The notes below the pieces were generated by a model. That model searched no databases. It was not told the origin of the DNA and worked only from the letters and a program-made list of their open reading frames with translations. Source: Hirudinaria manillensis (Eukaryota > Annelida > Clitellata > Hirudinida > Hirudinidae). Taken from it: a stretch of 64,000 nucleotides of DNA. Below, in pieces: positions 25,763 to 37,951 of the stretch. The DNA lies in the NCBI GenBank assembly GCA_034509925.1, contig CM067531.1:284001-348000 (forward strand). Direction: 5' to 3'. A program made the position numbers and the translations under genes. Each line of letters opens with the position of its first letter. Position 1 is the first letter of the stretch.

Positions 25763-28137
25763 ATGTTGCTATCATTGTTTGTAATTTGTGCTTGTGTTTT
25801 TGGAGTCAAAGCAACTGAAGTTTCTGATGGAAAATACGTTTTAACGAGCAGTGAATTTGTTTCCAATTTTGAAGATTTAAAAACAAAATGCAAAAATTCG
25901 TGGCCTCTTGAAATTTATGATGAAAATGTCGTCACACTTTTAAAGCAACTGAAGGTGGACACTCAACAACATGGAATTTTACTTGGAATGACAAGAGGAA
26001 CAAATTCATGGATGTGGTCTGATGGAAATGAATTTTCGGTACAATGTAAGGATTATGTTATGAATAACAAAATATAAATTATTTTAATACTCAAATAATT
26101 AAATGTCATTTAAATGTAAGTATTTCAATTTTAATAATTTCTATTTATATGTTAAATTTTAGATTTGACGATTTATTAGTAAAACTTAATGAATATTTGA
26201 GGATTTCGTAATTTGAGGAATTTGTAATGAATATGTAAATTATTTATTGCAACTCAAAGTAATGAAAGTTCAAACATTTTATTATTTAGTTTCAGGAAAT
26301 ATTATGGAACAACTGGATGCCACACGTGTCGTGGCTTGTGTTGCATTTGATAACAATCTCAAAGCAACTTATTTTGCGAGGGCATTATTTGATTCTGCTG
26401 CAGTCCTTTGTTATAATGGCAAGAATAATTTTACTTTTTATATAATATTATTTAACGCTGATTTAACGTATATTTAATTTATTAATTTCAGTTACAAATG
26501 TTGATAAATGTTCAGGATGGTTTAACAACGGATTGTGTTACTTCAAACCAAGTTCAACAAATTTCAAATGGTTTGAAGCACACAATGAATGCATTAAAAA
26601 CCAAGCTTCGATGCCAATGTTTGCAAATTCACAACCAAATTTCAACTCATCCTTCTTTGATAACAAATGTTATTGGGTTTCACTCAGTAGAAGTTCCTGG
26701 ATTTGGACACATGCAGGTGAATTTAGGAAATATATTTTTAAATAAATAAAACTTCAAAATAATTGGTAAAAAGTTTTAGTTTTGTTATCAATTAGTTATT
26801 TTATTTTAGCTCCTTATTCATTTTAAATCAATCGAATCAGCAAAATCTGTTTTCTTTTGAAATCTCTCAAAAGGTGTGGCTGTGACCTTCAACAAGTGGT
26901 CATCTGGTCAACCAGATGTTGGTGGAACATTAAATTGTGCCACAACAAACTCCGATGGAAGTGGATGGAAATCAGTTGATTGCAGTGGAACATACCATGT
27001 TGTTTGCATGAGGGGTGATTAATATTTATGGAATGATAAGTTAAATTATAAACATTAGTAAAAATTCATTATATTTGTACTTTGTTCTAAGTAAAATGTT
27101 GATATTTAAAACCTCTGTTTATGACCGCACATTTCAGGAGTTGTTCAATCAGGACAAACAATCACTTCAACTTCAACAAAGCCTTCAATTTACAATCCGA
27201 CTGATGGTTAACAGTTACATATTTTTATGCCAAAGTCATTTCATCTTAATCATTGTCGTATAATAATTATATTGCTTATTTTTTAACGTTCTACATTAAT
27301 TGTTAATAAATGCAATATTTATGTTGGAAATCAAACAGCAACAACAACAACAACCCAATCAATTCTTCCTAAACCTGAAATTACTATCATCAACACCACT
27401 TCAAAGGAGCCATCTGTTGAAGGACCGTGTTAGTAATATGATATTGTATAACGATTAGTTAAAATAACAATTAATGAGGAAAATTAATAAAATTTAAAAC
27501 CAGTTATTTTTCAATTAATTGAATATAAAATTGATACAAGTTTTACTATAAATTATTCCTTTTCCAAAATAGATTGACTTGATGTTGTATTGAAATTTCT
27601 ATTTTATTTATAAATGAACACTTCTTTAATTAATTTATAAATCAACAATTTAATTTATTCGCCATCATCATCATTATCATCAGTATCAGAAGGTGCAAAG
27701 GCAGGAATAGGGGTTGGTGTTTGTTTGTTGTTCATCATCATCATCATCGCAGCAATTCTCATCTTCAAGTACTTTCCGCAAATTAAGTGAGTAGACTTGA
27801 TTATATCTTAAAACTCAAGTAGAATTTACATCCTTTTCGTTTGGCTTTTGGTCAAACCATCAATCAACATCTTAAAATGATTGACTATATCCTATTATAT
27901 CCTATGAACTTATGGTTGAATGAATGAATCAATAAGATCATGAATTTAATAAATTGAAAATTATTTCCATTTCAAAACAGAAATGCATTCAAACGCTCCA
28001 ATAAAAGCAATCCTCTCCCCCCTGGAGACCACTTAACCACTTATTCAACACCAGTTGTAAAGAATCCCAGAAACACCATTTCACCTGGCATTGGTTCAAA
28101 TCCAATTGAATACGCTGATTTGGATTTTGAAAAATAA
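25763..28137 (+). CDS. G8 (type A'): two-CTLD receptor with single YADL ITIM
   Basis: Eight exons: 25763-26045, 26290-26418, 26492-26716, 26874-27014, 27138-27206, 27339-27428, 27684-27786, 27981-28137; 1197 nt, 398 aa. Signal peptide MLLSLFVICACVFGVKA. CTLD1 has CKNSWPLEIYDENV and SWMWSDGN. CTLD2 has LCYFKPSSTNFKWFEAHNEC, CYWVSLSRSSWIW and YHVVCMR. Exon 6 is a distinct Thr/Ile stem not shared with G5-G7. TM AGIGVGVCLLFIIIIIAA. The tail ends with PIEYADLDFEK, a strict ITIM (I-x-Y-x-x-L). As in G5, the intron after exon 2 appears to start with GC (26419-26420). Ectodomain is the close sister of G5, but the tail is unlike any other here. Confidence 0.9.
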
Positions 28138-28863
28138 TTTGATTGATGTTGACTCACGTTGTGATTGAAGATAATATTTAAGATAATATAATAAATGTAC
28201 AATTTTATTTAATGGCTTTGACTTATGCAAATATGATGAAAAAATTAAATTTCATTCCATAAATTTGCAAATTTCTAATTGTAAATATATTTTCTCGGTT
28301 ATTAAAATTATTAATAAATTATTAATTAAAATATTCTTTCTTTAAGTCATTGACATCTTGATTTTTAAGTCTTTTGTTTTGCTTGGAATCCATTTGGATG
28401 CATTGAACCTTTCAACCAAAATTTCTAAAGATTTAAATTTTAATTTTGAAATATTTTTAATCTTTTTTAAAAATTAAAAATAATGATTTAATGTTGAATT
28501 TGTTGAAGAAATTTTCATTTCATTGTTGTTGAATAGTTTTCGGGATTTGTTATGAAAATAATAAAAAACAAATTTAAATAAAAGTTTTATATTAAATTAT
28601 TCATTTAGTGTTTAATTTGCTTCAGTTGTTTGAATTTTTGTTCCATTATTGTAAAATTATTATCAAAAGATTTAATTAAATTAAATTAAATATTTATCAG
28701 TTTTATACTCAAAACTGAGTCCGTTAGCGATCAAGAACTTATTACATGGTACAAAAATATATTCGATTAGCATTTATATAATAGTTAAATTATATCTTTA
28801 ACATAATTATTATTCAGACTGATTGTCGCTAAACAGGTTAGTCCAATTGCAACACGACTCCAT
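28138..28863. other. Intergenic, convergent G8/G9
   Basis: 3' flanks of both genes. No coding evidence. Confidence 0.5.
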
Positions 28864-30536
28864 TTATTGTCCCAGTCTTGGGAGTGGTAATGCCCTTTTT
28901 TGCAGACCAAAACGAGGCAACCTCTTCTCCATCTCATCCAAAACTTCCAGAGGATACTCCACGTCCATCTTGTACTGTTTGAGATCGTCATCAGGACTCA
29001 CATCTGACCTTTCCAGGTCGTTCCATCCGTCCAGAGATGGAGAACGAAGTCCAAAGCGTGGCAGTCTCTTGATCCTCTGAACGTATCCTAACCTGGGAAG
29101 TGGTGCCCTTTCACCGAGTCTTGGAAGTGGACTTCTGATTCCCAAACGAGGAAGGGGACTTCTTTGTATGACTTTGATTGCTTCCTGTGTGTTTTTGATT
29201 TGTTGAGAAAGTTTTGAGTAATGTTTTGTTTTTTGATTTTTGATTGAAACAGAATAGACTTTTGGTTTATTGTTATTTAGCTGCGTGACTTCCTTGAATT
29301 AATCATGGATTTAGTTTATAATTACATTCATTATGTAAATTCCAGCTAATTATTATTGAATATAATTTTGTTTATTAAAAATATTTATAAAACTACCTTT
29401 TATATTTTGATGAAATAAAGTAAAATAAAATACAAATAATCTTCTGTCAACAATGAACCAGTTAACCTCAAAACTTGCGTTTTCATTGGCTACGAGGTCA
29501 TCGTAGGTCATGAGACCGAGTCTTGCGTTTTCAATCGCAGATTTCAAAAGTTTGGCAGCTGTTGACGAGTGACGTGCATTTGTTTCAAGGTGTTGACTTC
29601 CTTAAAATATCAACAAAGTATCAACAGGATATCATTAAAATATCAACAAAGTATCAACAGGATATCATTAAAATATCAACAAAGTATCAACAGGATATCA
29701 TTAAAATATCAACAACAACACTCTCAATGACAAACAAAAACAAAGGAAGAAATTAAAAAAAAACAGACGGGGAAAAGGCATTTGGTTCAACTTTGCTTTG
29801 AACCGTTTTTAAAAAAATTATGGTTAATTATGGTTAATCATAATAATTAAAATAATATTTAATCATAGCTGCAATGAAAATGAATTTATATCATGCAACA
29901 GAAAATTTACAAAAGTATACATGAAATATTATAGTAATTATGTAATAGGACTAATTAATAAGTAGTACTAATATATTGTTATTATTGTAGTTAAAATAAT
30001 AATAATAATAAATTATCATTATTATTATTATTTAATCATTGCTCTTCATATAGACCGTCGAAATGGCTGAACCTGGCAAAGGCTTGTCTTAATCCGGGTA
30101 TTGTTATTTATAACATTAGTAATTAGGATATTACAGCTTGGGTATTAGGTATTATTTATTTCGGGATCGGTTCAATTGTTAGGCTGTTTAAGATATTTAG
30201 AAAGCCTTTGTGAAGAACAATTTTGGAATTTAACAAGAACTATTGAAACCACAACTTCCTCTTCCTGAAATTACTTTCATAACTTATAAAGTTCTAATGC
30301 TTTAAGTATTTAGAAACAAATTATTTATAAAATTAAGTTGGAAATGGAAAAAAATACAAACTTTATAATTAAAAAAATAATTTGAGACAAATTTCATGAA
30401 AAGAATTCTCAAAGAATTCAATGAGTTCTTGAACTACGTTTTGGTCAAAAACATGTTCAAATGAACCTCAAATGAACTCAGTTTTTTTACCTGCGATGAC
30501 GAAAGTAAAAACAATGAGAACCAGTAATTGCTTCAT
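28864..30536 (-). CDS. G9: neuropeptide-like precursor with repeated LPRLG/LPRFG motifs
   Basis: Three exons: 30536-30491, 29600-29467, 29184-28864; 501 nt, 166 aa. Exon 1 is a signal peptide (MKQLLVLIVFTFVIAG). Exon 2 is a spacer ending in an acidic segment (TYDDLVANENASFE). Exon 3 holds the repeats: SPLPRLG twice, APLPRLG, LPRFG twice, and ALPLPRLGQ at the C terminus. They are separated by short segments ending in Arg or Lys-Arg (IR, ER, YVQR, LR, EKR, LQKR), with an acidic spacer between repeats 4 and 5. This is the usual plan of a secreted multi-copy neuropeptide precursor cut at basic sites. Oddly, the Gly is never directly followed by the basic site, so C-terminal amidation of PRL/PRF is not assured. 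I do not recognise a named family. It is the only gene here unrelated to the receptors. Confidence 0.82.
29603..29716. repeat. 33-bp minisatellite in G9 intron 1
   Basis: Just over three near-identical 33-bp units (AAAATATCAACAAAGTATCA plus 13 bp). The array abuts the acceptor of G9 exon 2 at 29601-29602. Confidence 0.9.
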
Positions 30537-32162
30537 CGAATATCTTCTGAAAGGAAACAAATTATTATTTATTATTTAATAATATTATAGTTATTATTAT
30601 TATTATTATTATTATTAATATTGTTATTAATATTGTTAAACCACCGTGATTAATGTCACTTTTTAACTACATGTAAGGACTTCCGCAAAAGTACAAAATG
30701 TTTTTGTTAAATGAAAGTAATTTAACAAATAATCAGATATTTATTATCAATTATTTGATGAGATTAAAATTTAGAAATCAATTGAGACCTAAAACTTAGG
30801 ATCTAACAAATGTCCTGATATAATTAATAATTTTTTAAAAATCAATATTTTCATCTCATTTTCAACATAAAACCCTTAAAATATTTAGAAATAAATATAA
30901 CGCATTTGAACTGCAAATATTTAAAATTTAAAATTTCTTAAATTCCAATCACCAGTTGGCACGTAAAACTTGTAGAAGCAGCTTCGAACAGCTTTGAAAG
31001 AAGTCTCTCGGTTGCTCCATTTATAACTTCGAACGACGGAAACCATGGAAACGAGATGCCAATCACAGGAGCCAATATAAATGTCCACCTTTGATTTCAA
31101 CTTCCTCATTGCAAACTTCTGCCATTTTACATGACGAATGAAAGAGAGAACAGAAAATTGATGAGTCATTGATGTAAATTGATGTTGAATATTAATGCTG
31201 GCTTGTTAATAAATATGCTAATTTATAATTAATAAGTAATTAATGTTTCAATGAATGATGACTTGTCAATCTATCGGGGACTTTCATTTATTGGTCTCGG
31301 ATCAACTTGTCGGAAGAAAGTTATCGGATTTTGTCGTGCTCAGAATGCGAACTGAGATTTCGTTAATTTACCATTATTGAGATATATTTCCATTTGATAT
31401 TATTACTATATTTTATATGTTATATTATACATAATATTTTTAATAACATGTCAGCAATATGTTATTTTAATAATATTGTAATACTATAAAGATAGGATGT
31501 TGTCAAATAGAATTTTAAAAATTAGTTATTCATTCAAAGTTAGCAAGCAGTTGTTAATTCTATTTTTAAAACTCTCTTAAAACTTTCTTTGAATGACGAT
31601 TTCAAAGTGAGGCACAATTAAAGACTGCATGTACTCTTTCAAAATATTAAATTTTCTGCTGAGACCTAATTGGCCGTCTCTTCGCAGTTGGTAACGTTTT
31701 GTTATATATGCACTAAAATACTGGATATTGAAAGAAACAATCATGTTTAATTGTTTGTCGTGAGGAGACCATTTAGAATTTCTTGGACCATGACTCAGTG
31801 TTGACTGTGGGTAGGCTAAGTAGCTCCCAGGTCACTATTACATGCCATAATAAGAATAATAATTTATTATTAATGTCAATATTATTATTATTATCATTAT
31901 CATCATTATTTTATATTATTTTTTTCTATTAATACTGATGCATCATTGGTCCATATTTAATTTAGGTCACATGTACATGAATCGACCATCATCATCAGCA
32001 CGCTTCCAAAACTTCTCTATGACTCATCAGTCACAAATTTTGACAAACAATTTAAAGAACACTAAAACAACAATTTAGGGATGCTGAATAAATTTTATTT
32101 ACAACTACATCTTGAAATATCAAATTTAATCCAACTTAAAAAAATATGGCAAAAAAATGTGG
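30537..32162. other. Long intergenic stretch
   Basis: G9 upstream region and G10 3' flank. An open minus-strand frame at 30921-31169 has no domain, signal peptide or splice partner. Small ATT/TTA microsatellites lie at about 30590-30635 and 31855-31925. No gene supported. Confidence 0.5.
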
Positions 32163-33163
32163 TCATTTATCATTCTGGTCTTGCTTTACAATTACTTCTT
32201 GAGGCTCATCTTTGTTCTCTTCAGACCATTTGAAATCAGCGTAGACCAACTTAGACGTAGGCATGTAAGTGTTTGAATCATCAACTTTTGCCACGAGGCT
32301 ATACACGGTGGTGGCAGATTGTTCAGGAAATTTAATTTCAACTTGATTATTATCATCATTGCCTTTGTTCTCGCAAATGGAGGAGTTGAGTTTGTCGTGC
32401 TTCGGTCTTGCATTCCAATCTTCTCTACTTCTTGGGGACTCGAAATGATCCTGTCTTACGTACCTCTCATCCCTTCTTGGAGGAGGTTCAAACCTTGGTG
32501 CAGTGTAATCGCGTACAGGTTGATTGAATTCAATTCTCGATTGATTGTAGCCATGCAAATTATAAGCAGGAGGAGCAAAGTTTGTGTCAGTTGTGGAATT
32601 CAAGTTTCTCAGTGCTGCCTGCCGCCTTCTGATGTTTGTGATCCTTGATAATTTAATTTAAGATGAAGCAATATTAGTAATTATTAAATAAAATTATTCC
32701 ATTTATTATTGTTATCAGTATTAACTGGATGCATATTGTTAATGCTAAACACAAGAGACATTTTCTCTGAAAGAGTTACCAAAAATGATTACAAAAATCT
32801 TCGAAATTTTCCAAACCAAGAAATCGCTTGTCAACAGCATTTTTGTCGTGACATGACATTAATTAATTAATTTTGTAAACGTCACCTGCGTTTAAATATG
32901 AGCCAAACGATTGCCACAACAAAGGCTGCCAAAATCATTCCAACGAAAACTGCTACCAGTTGCCAAGGTATTTCTAAATCCGAATTCCCTGAAACTTATT
33001 TTAAACATTTATTTTCACTACTTTCATTTGCCATCATTTATAGATATTATTTCCATGTTTACATCAATTTTTCAAATTATTACTAAATTATAAACAATTT
33101 TTTTAAAAATAGATCAAATGTCTTAAACTAACCTGGACTAGATTGCGTAGTTTGTCCTGTCAT
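32163..33163 (-). CDS. G10: ectodomain-less TM protein with Arg-rich juxtamembrane and ITIM-like tail
   Basis: Exons 33163-33133, 32988-32886, 32643-32163; 615 nt and 204 aa if translation starts at the ATG that opens the first exon (MTGQTTQSSP). TM WQLVAVFVGMILAAFVVAIV, then a basic segment (FKRRITNIRRRQ). The long tail has YVRQ, TVYSLV, NTYMPT and LVYADFKW; YSLV and YADF resemble the family's motifs. Upstream, an in-phase exon (33307-33269) and a hydrophobic exon ending at 33413 can be joined, but I find no ATG or lectin domain. The gene may therefore begin earlier, or have lost its ectodomain. G11 is a partial duplicate. Confidence 0.6.
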
Positions 33164-34139
33164 CTGTAAATCTACAAAGTTACGTACAAAACTTGAGCTG
33201 AAAATTTAAATTTAATGCTCCCGTAAAATACAATAAATGTATTAGTAGAAAGAGCCTCTCGATATTACCTGTTTCACATAAGCTGTTCGTTGGGCACACT
33301 GTCTACCCTGCATTGATGTGGTAATTAAAAGTCATTATTTGCTAATTTTGGTTAATATTACATTATTAATGCTCCTGCATTATGATTAATAATACTATTA
33401 TTATCAACTCACAACCAATTGAAAGACCACAGAAAGAAGGATAGTGCTTTCAGGGATGGGCAATGTTGATGTCTAATTTGAATAATTTATTCATGCAATT
33501 AAATTAATTGGAGGCATGACTCCTTCATTACGATCAACTAAAGTTGTCGCCAATCTCGGTTGTAACACTTTTAAATAATTATGATAATTATGATTAATTA
33601 AATATTTATAATAAAACAACATTTGATATTAAATTATTTATTTTTAACTGATATTCTTTTTTAACCAATTACTTTTATTTTAATTACCTTCACTTCGATT
33701 ATTATTCATCATTTACATTTACATTTTTGGCTAAAAAATTTGACGCTTTTTAAAATTATTGTTTGAAATAGATGAAATAGATTTTTCCACATAGCATTAT
33801 TCCAAGAAGTTAAATTTAAAAATCACTTTTAAGATACATTTTTTAAAAATTATTTTATTATTCAGCCACAAATTTTATATAATAAAATAAATGTTAACTG
33901 ATAACAAGGCATTTGTTTCCAAGATTCATTCACAATAAACGCGAGGAAATAAACATCGAGGTTAATGCTAAATTGGTAAGAAACAATTTTTATTATTTGT
34001 ATTTATTTAGTTATGCCAATTTCTTTTAGTCAAATTGCTTGAATCGAAAAGTTCGTCAGCTATGACCAGAGATTGATATCGAGTGAAGGTTTTCATAGTT
34101 GCCTTGTTGACCAGTGATATCGGATGATATGATATCGTG
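33164..34139. other. Between G10 and G11
   Basis: Contains the possible extra 5' exons of G10 (33307-33269 and one ending at 33413). Otherwise no gene. Confidence 0.45.
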
Positions 34140-34901
34140 CTAATAATTTCGATTTTGTTCTTCAATAGCTTGGAAGCGATCTATTCTCGCATATTCAGAG
34201 TCACTTCGAGGACAAAGTTCAAAACTTAGTGCTGCGTAATCGCTTTGTAATCCTGGTTGGTTGAGTTCAACTCCTGGTTGAGGAAAGTCATGCGATGGTG
34301 GAGCAGGAGAAGAGAAGTTTGTTTCGCTTCTCAAGGAGTTCATGCTTCCATGTGTTTCCATGTGACCCCGATGTCTTTCAACGTTTGCGTTCGTTGATGA
34401 TTTAATGTTGGATTAACAATAGAATTAAATTTTTGAATAATTAATATTATTAGTGAATTCAGTTTCAATAAAAATGATTTACAGGATATACAAAATTAAA
34501 CCACGAAGAAATTAAACAAACTAAATAATCAAAAAACAAATTAAATTAAACAAATCCTTTGACATAATAAATGGTAATAATTCAAATGGTAATAATTAAT
34601 TGAAGATCACAACAAACGTTACCTCAGTTTAATCACGAGCCAAATGATTGCCACAACAAAGGCTGCCAAAATCATTCCAACGAAAACTGCTATCAGTAAC
34701 CATGGTATTTCTAATTCCGAATTCCCTGAAACTTATTTTAAACATTTATTTTCACTACTTTCATTTGTCATCATTTATAGATATTATTTCCATGTTTACA
34801 TGGAATTTTTTTAATTATTACTAAATTATAAAAAATTTCGTTACAATCGATCAAATGTTTTTAAACTAACCTGGACTAGATTGCGTAGTTTGTCCTGTCA
34901 T
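34140..34901 (-). CDS. G11: degenerate duplicate of G10 (TM plus short tail)
   Basis: Exons 34901-34871, 34725-34623, 34374-34140; 369 nt, 122 aa from the same ATG as G10. The first exon and TM exon are nearly identical to G10 (WLLIAVFVGMILAAFVVAII). The tail acceptor used in G10 has become AAC here. The next AG downstream (GAAAG, 34376-34375) restores the reading frame and gives a much shorter tail with SDYAALSF and SEYARI. The upstream exon equivalent of G10 33307-33269 (about 35109-35150) has an in-frame stop and no donor. Either a young pseudogene or a trimmed functional copy. Confidence 0.5.
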
Positions 34902-36162
34902 TTGTAAATCTACAAAGTTACGTACAAAACTTGAACCGAAAATATAAATTTAATGCTGTCATAAAATACAATAAATGTATTAGTCTGTCCTGTTTTGTAA
35001 TTTGTGAATCTAACAAGTTAGAAAGTTAAAGACAAACTCCTTCTAAAATGAGTGAAAATAATAACATTGGTTAAAAAGTCTTAAAGTCCTTAGATAGTAT
35101 CTCTTTCACATGAGCTGTTTATTTGGGAAACTGTCCTGTTAGGCGTTTGATGTGGTAATTATGGTCATAAAAGATATTATTAGTTTTATTCTCAATATTT
35201 ATTAAATCGTTATTGCAATACTTTATTATAATTGTTCCCGCATTTGTTATTGATGACAATAAAAATATTATTATAATATGATTGTATTTTAATATTTATT
35301 TATGTATTAAATTATTAAATCAAACAATAATAACAAATAATTAATATTAATAATAAGTTTATTAGTTCTAATTTTAATAATAATTAATTATTATTAATTG
35401 AGAAAAAAAGTATTTTAAGGGAGGGGCTAAGATGGACCCTAATTAATCATTGCTATTATTAAAGTTGTAGGCATGATTTTTAATTACGCTGAACTAAATT
35501 TGTCGCTAATCACTGCAATCATTTTAAAATATTATTTCAACTATTATACATAAATAAATATATTTATAAAACATTAAAGTAATTATTTTAAACTGCAACA
35601 TGCCGCTATCTTTTAGCATTTGAAGAATTAGCATATTCATTTTTAGTCTTTTTTCGCATTTTAATTATACCCGTTTCACAAATTGATAATTAATTTTAAT
35701 AGCTTTAAAAATTTTATAAAATTTATAATTGTTTAAAATTATTGTTAAAAATAGTTTGAAACCTAAATCTAAATTAGTTAATATGTTAAAAGTTGTAGTT
35801 AAGCAATTCAGTCAGGAGAAGAAGTAATTAAGTTAAACTTAAGAATTATTTCAATGTTATCCAAAAAGATAAAATAAGGATTAATTTATTGCTTGTTTTC
35901 CCAAAGTGTCAAACAATAAACAATATTTTTTACGCAAATTGCTGTACTAATTAAATATAAAAAAATTAAAGGTGCGATGATTTAAGCATTTAAATTTCTA
36001 AAATGTCGATCATAATTAAGGACTTTAAGAAACTGGAAGTCTCACAAAGTCAAATGCTGGGTTAAAGTTTGGCACGAATGCTAAATATTGCCTTCATATT
36101 ACAAATAATTACTGAAAATAAGTTTTAATTACTTCCAGATTTAATCAGTTATGTAATAAATG
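34902..36162. other. Intergenic with degenerate G10-type exon
   Basis: About 35100-35150 matches a G10 upstream exon but is broken. The rest is AT-rich without a gene. Confidence 0.45.
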
Positions 36163-37951
36163 TCAGGTTTTCGCTTGATTCAAATTGGCATAATCTGAAA
36201 GCTCGTCATTGTCGTCCGGAATTAGATTCTGAATGGGCGACTTGTCATATCTGGCATCATCTTGGACCTTTTCAGTTTGTCTTTCATTTTCAGAATCATT
36301 CATTTTTTTCATATTGTACGATCGAGTTCTGTGTTACAGAGATATTATTTTATATTAATGTCTAAATTAGGCTAAAATGCGTATTGAACAATTTTTGTTT
36401 GGCATATTTATAATGTTAGCTTAGAAAGCTAAATTTTAAAATAAGTTTAGTAATTAATTAGGTCATACAGTTAGTAATTTAATAATTTAGATTATCATTT
36501 ACATATTCACTTAGAACAAAATCGAACAATAATTAGATCGTTAAATCAAAATAATTATCTTAAAATTTATTTATTACAGCAAATGTTTGTGGTGTTTCCC
36601 TAACATCCTGCAGTAGGCAACTAATTAAGTTTGCATATCGTGTAATTGTATTGCTTTAAAAATCTTTTCAATTCAAACAAACTTGTTCCTTGAAGCAACC
36701 AAAGCAACAATCGTAATAAGAGCCATGAGATGAAAAACTCCAGAAACTACGATGAACATTAATAGTTCCATCGAACAATCCTTGATTTGAGTTGCATTCG
36801 ATGAAGGTTTGGAGACTTTTAGAAAAAGGAAATGTTATTATCAAATTATTAAAATAATTAATTCATATCATCAAGAAAGAATGTTTGATGAAGTCAAGTC
36901 ATGTTATGATATTTTTCATTTAAATAAATTTAATTTAGCTAAGGAAATTATAGCAAATTTATAAGAAAATGTGGGATATTTGTTATGTTATACGATTAAA
37001 TACTATATTATATCGAAATCTTTCCCCACAATTTAAATGATTTATGAATTATTTCAGCATATTTAATTTTTTTATACACTTTTTGTCAAAAGAAATATAA
37101 ATCTTTTTACCAGTAACTTCTTCTTTCCCTAAGATAGGAAGTAAGGGAATTCTGGGATCAGAAGTTGGGTTAGGATGGCTTAGTTCAGGATCTTTATGAA
37201 GTTTTTTCATACAAATTGTGGAAAATCTGATTCCTTGTATTGGTTTGTACAACCAATTATAATTTAACTTTAAGAGAATAACAAGAACCTCTTCGAGCTC
37301 AGGGTTTTTCGTCATATTTGCTACTTGATTAACTCTATATTTTGCTCCTAAAATTAAAAACCTGCGTTTTAATGCTTTGTCACACAGAATTAACAGAAAT
37401 CAATCCAATACTTATAATTTAAAAATTATTGCAACTAAATCTAATTACTCAAAGTAATATTATTGTGTAATGAAGTTAAAAAAGTTTAACATTTTAGCAT
37501 TTAAGCAAATTATCAGAGTAGCGATCATAATTAGCAATTGCATTATTAATAATAATAATAATAACGATAATGATAATAATAATAACTTTGACCAACTGGT
37601 TTTGCTGTCCCTCCAGTAACAAACATCTGATTCACAATCCAACCTGAGCTCAACGAAATTCATTCTTGCACCAATTTGAAACGCAAAATTGATAATATCA
37701 TTCATCATTTGTTCGTCATATATTTCCAGGTATTGATATGGAGGTATACATTCTGCAATCGATGCATGATTGACTCCTTCATTGACCAGTGAATAGCAGT
37801 AAGTTTTGTAACACCTGGTTTTATTATCATTTGCAAAGACAATCCCGTACAAAATCGTACCTGTCGTGGACAAATAAAATAGTTATTTATTAGAACAATT
37901 CCAAATTTAATTCAACAAATTCTCACTTAATACGAGCACAAAACGGAGCAT
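36163..37951 (-). CDS. G12: single divergent-CTLD receptor with YANL ITIM
   Basis: Five exons: 37951-37927, 37860-37597, 37320-37111, 36815-36683, 36328-36163; 798 nt, 265 aa. The signal peptide spans exons 1-2 (MLRFVLVLSTILYGIVFA). The divergent CTLD starts CYKTYCYSLV, has YQYLEIYDEQMM, then CESDVCYW, an intron, and the closing FSTICM. An extra Pro-rich stretch (SHPNPTSDPRIPLLPILG) follows as stem. TM LLMFIVVSGVFHLMALITIV. The short acidic tail ends with LSDYANLNQ, a good ITIM. Closest relative by exon sizes and TM is G15. Confidence 0.87.

Noticed and set aside
29523..29756. Plus-strand frame with repeated ISTKYQQDIIK
   Set aside because: Translation of the 33-bp minisatellite and of G9 exon 2 on the wrong strand.
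30921..31169. Minus-strand open frame of 82 codons upstream of G9
   Set aside because: No signal peptide, domain, splice partner or family resemblance.
32319..32648. Plus-strand 109-codon frame
   Set aside because: Antisense shadow of the G10 tail exon.
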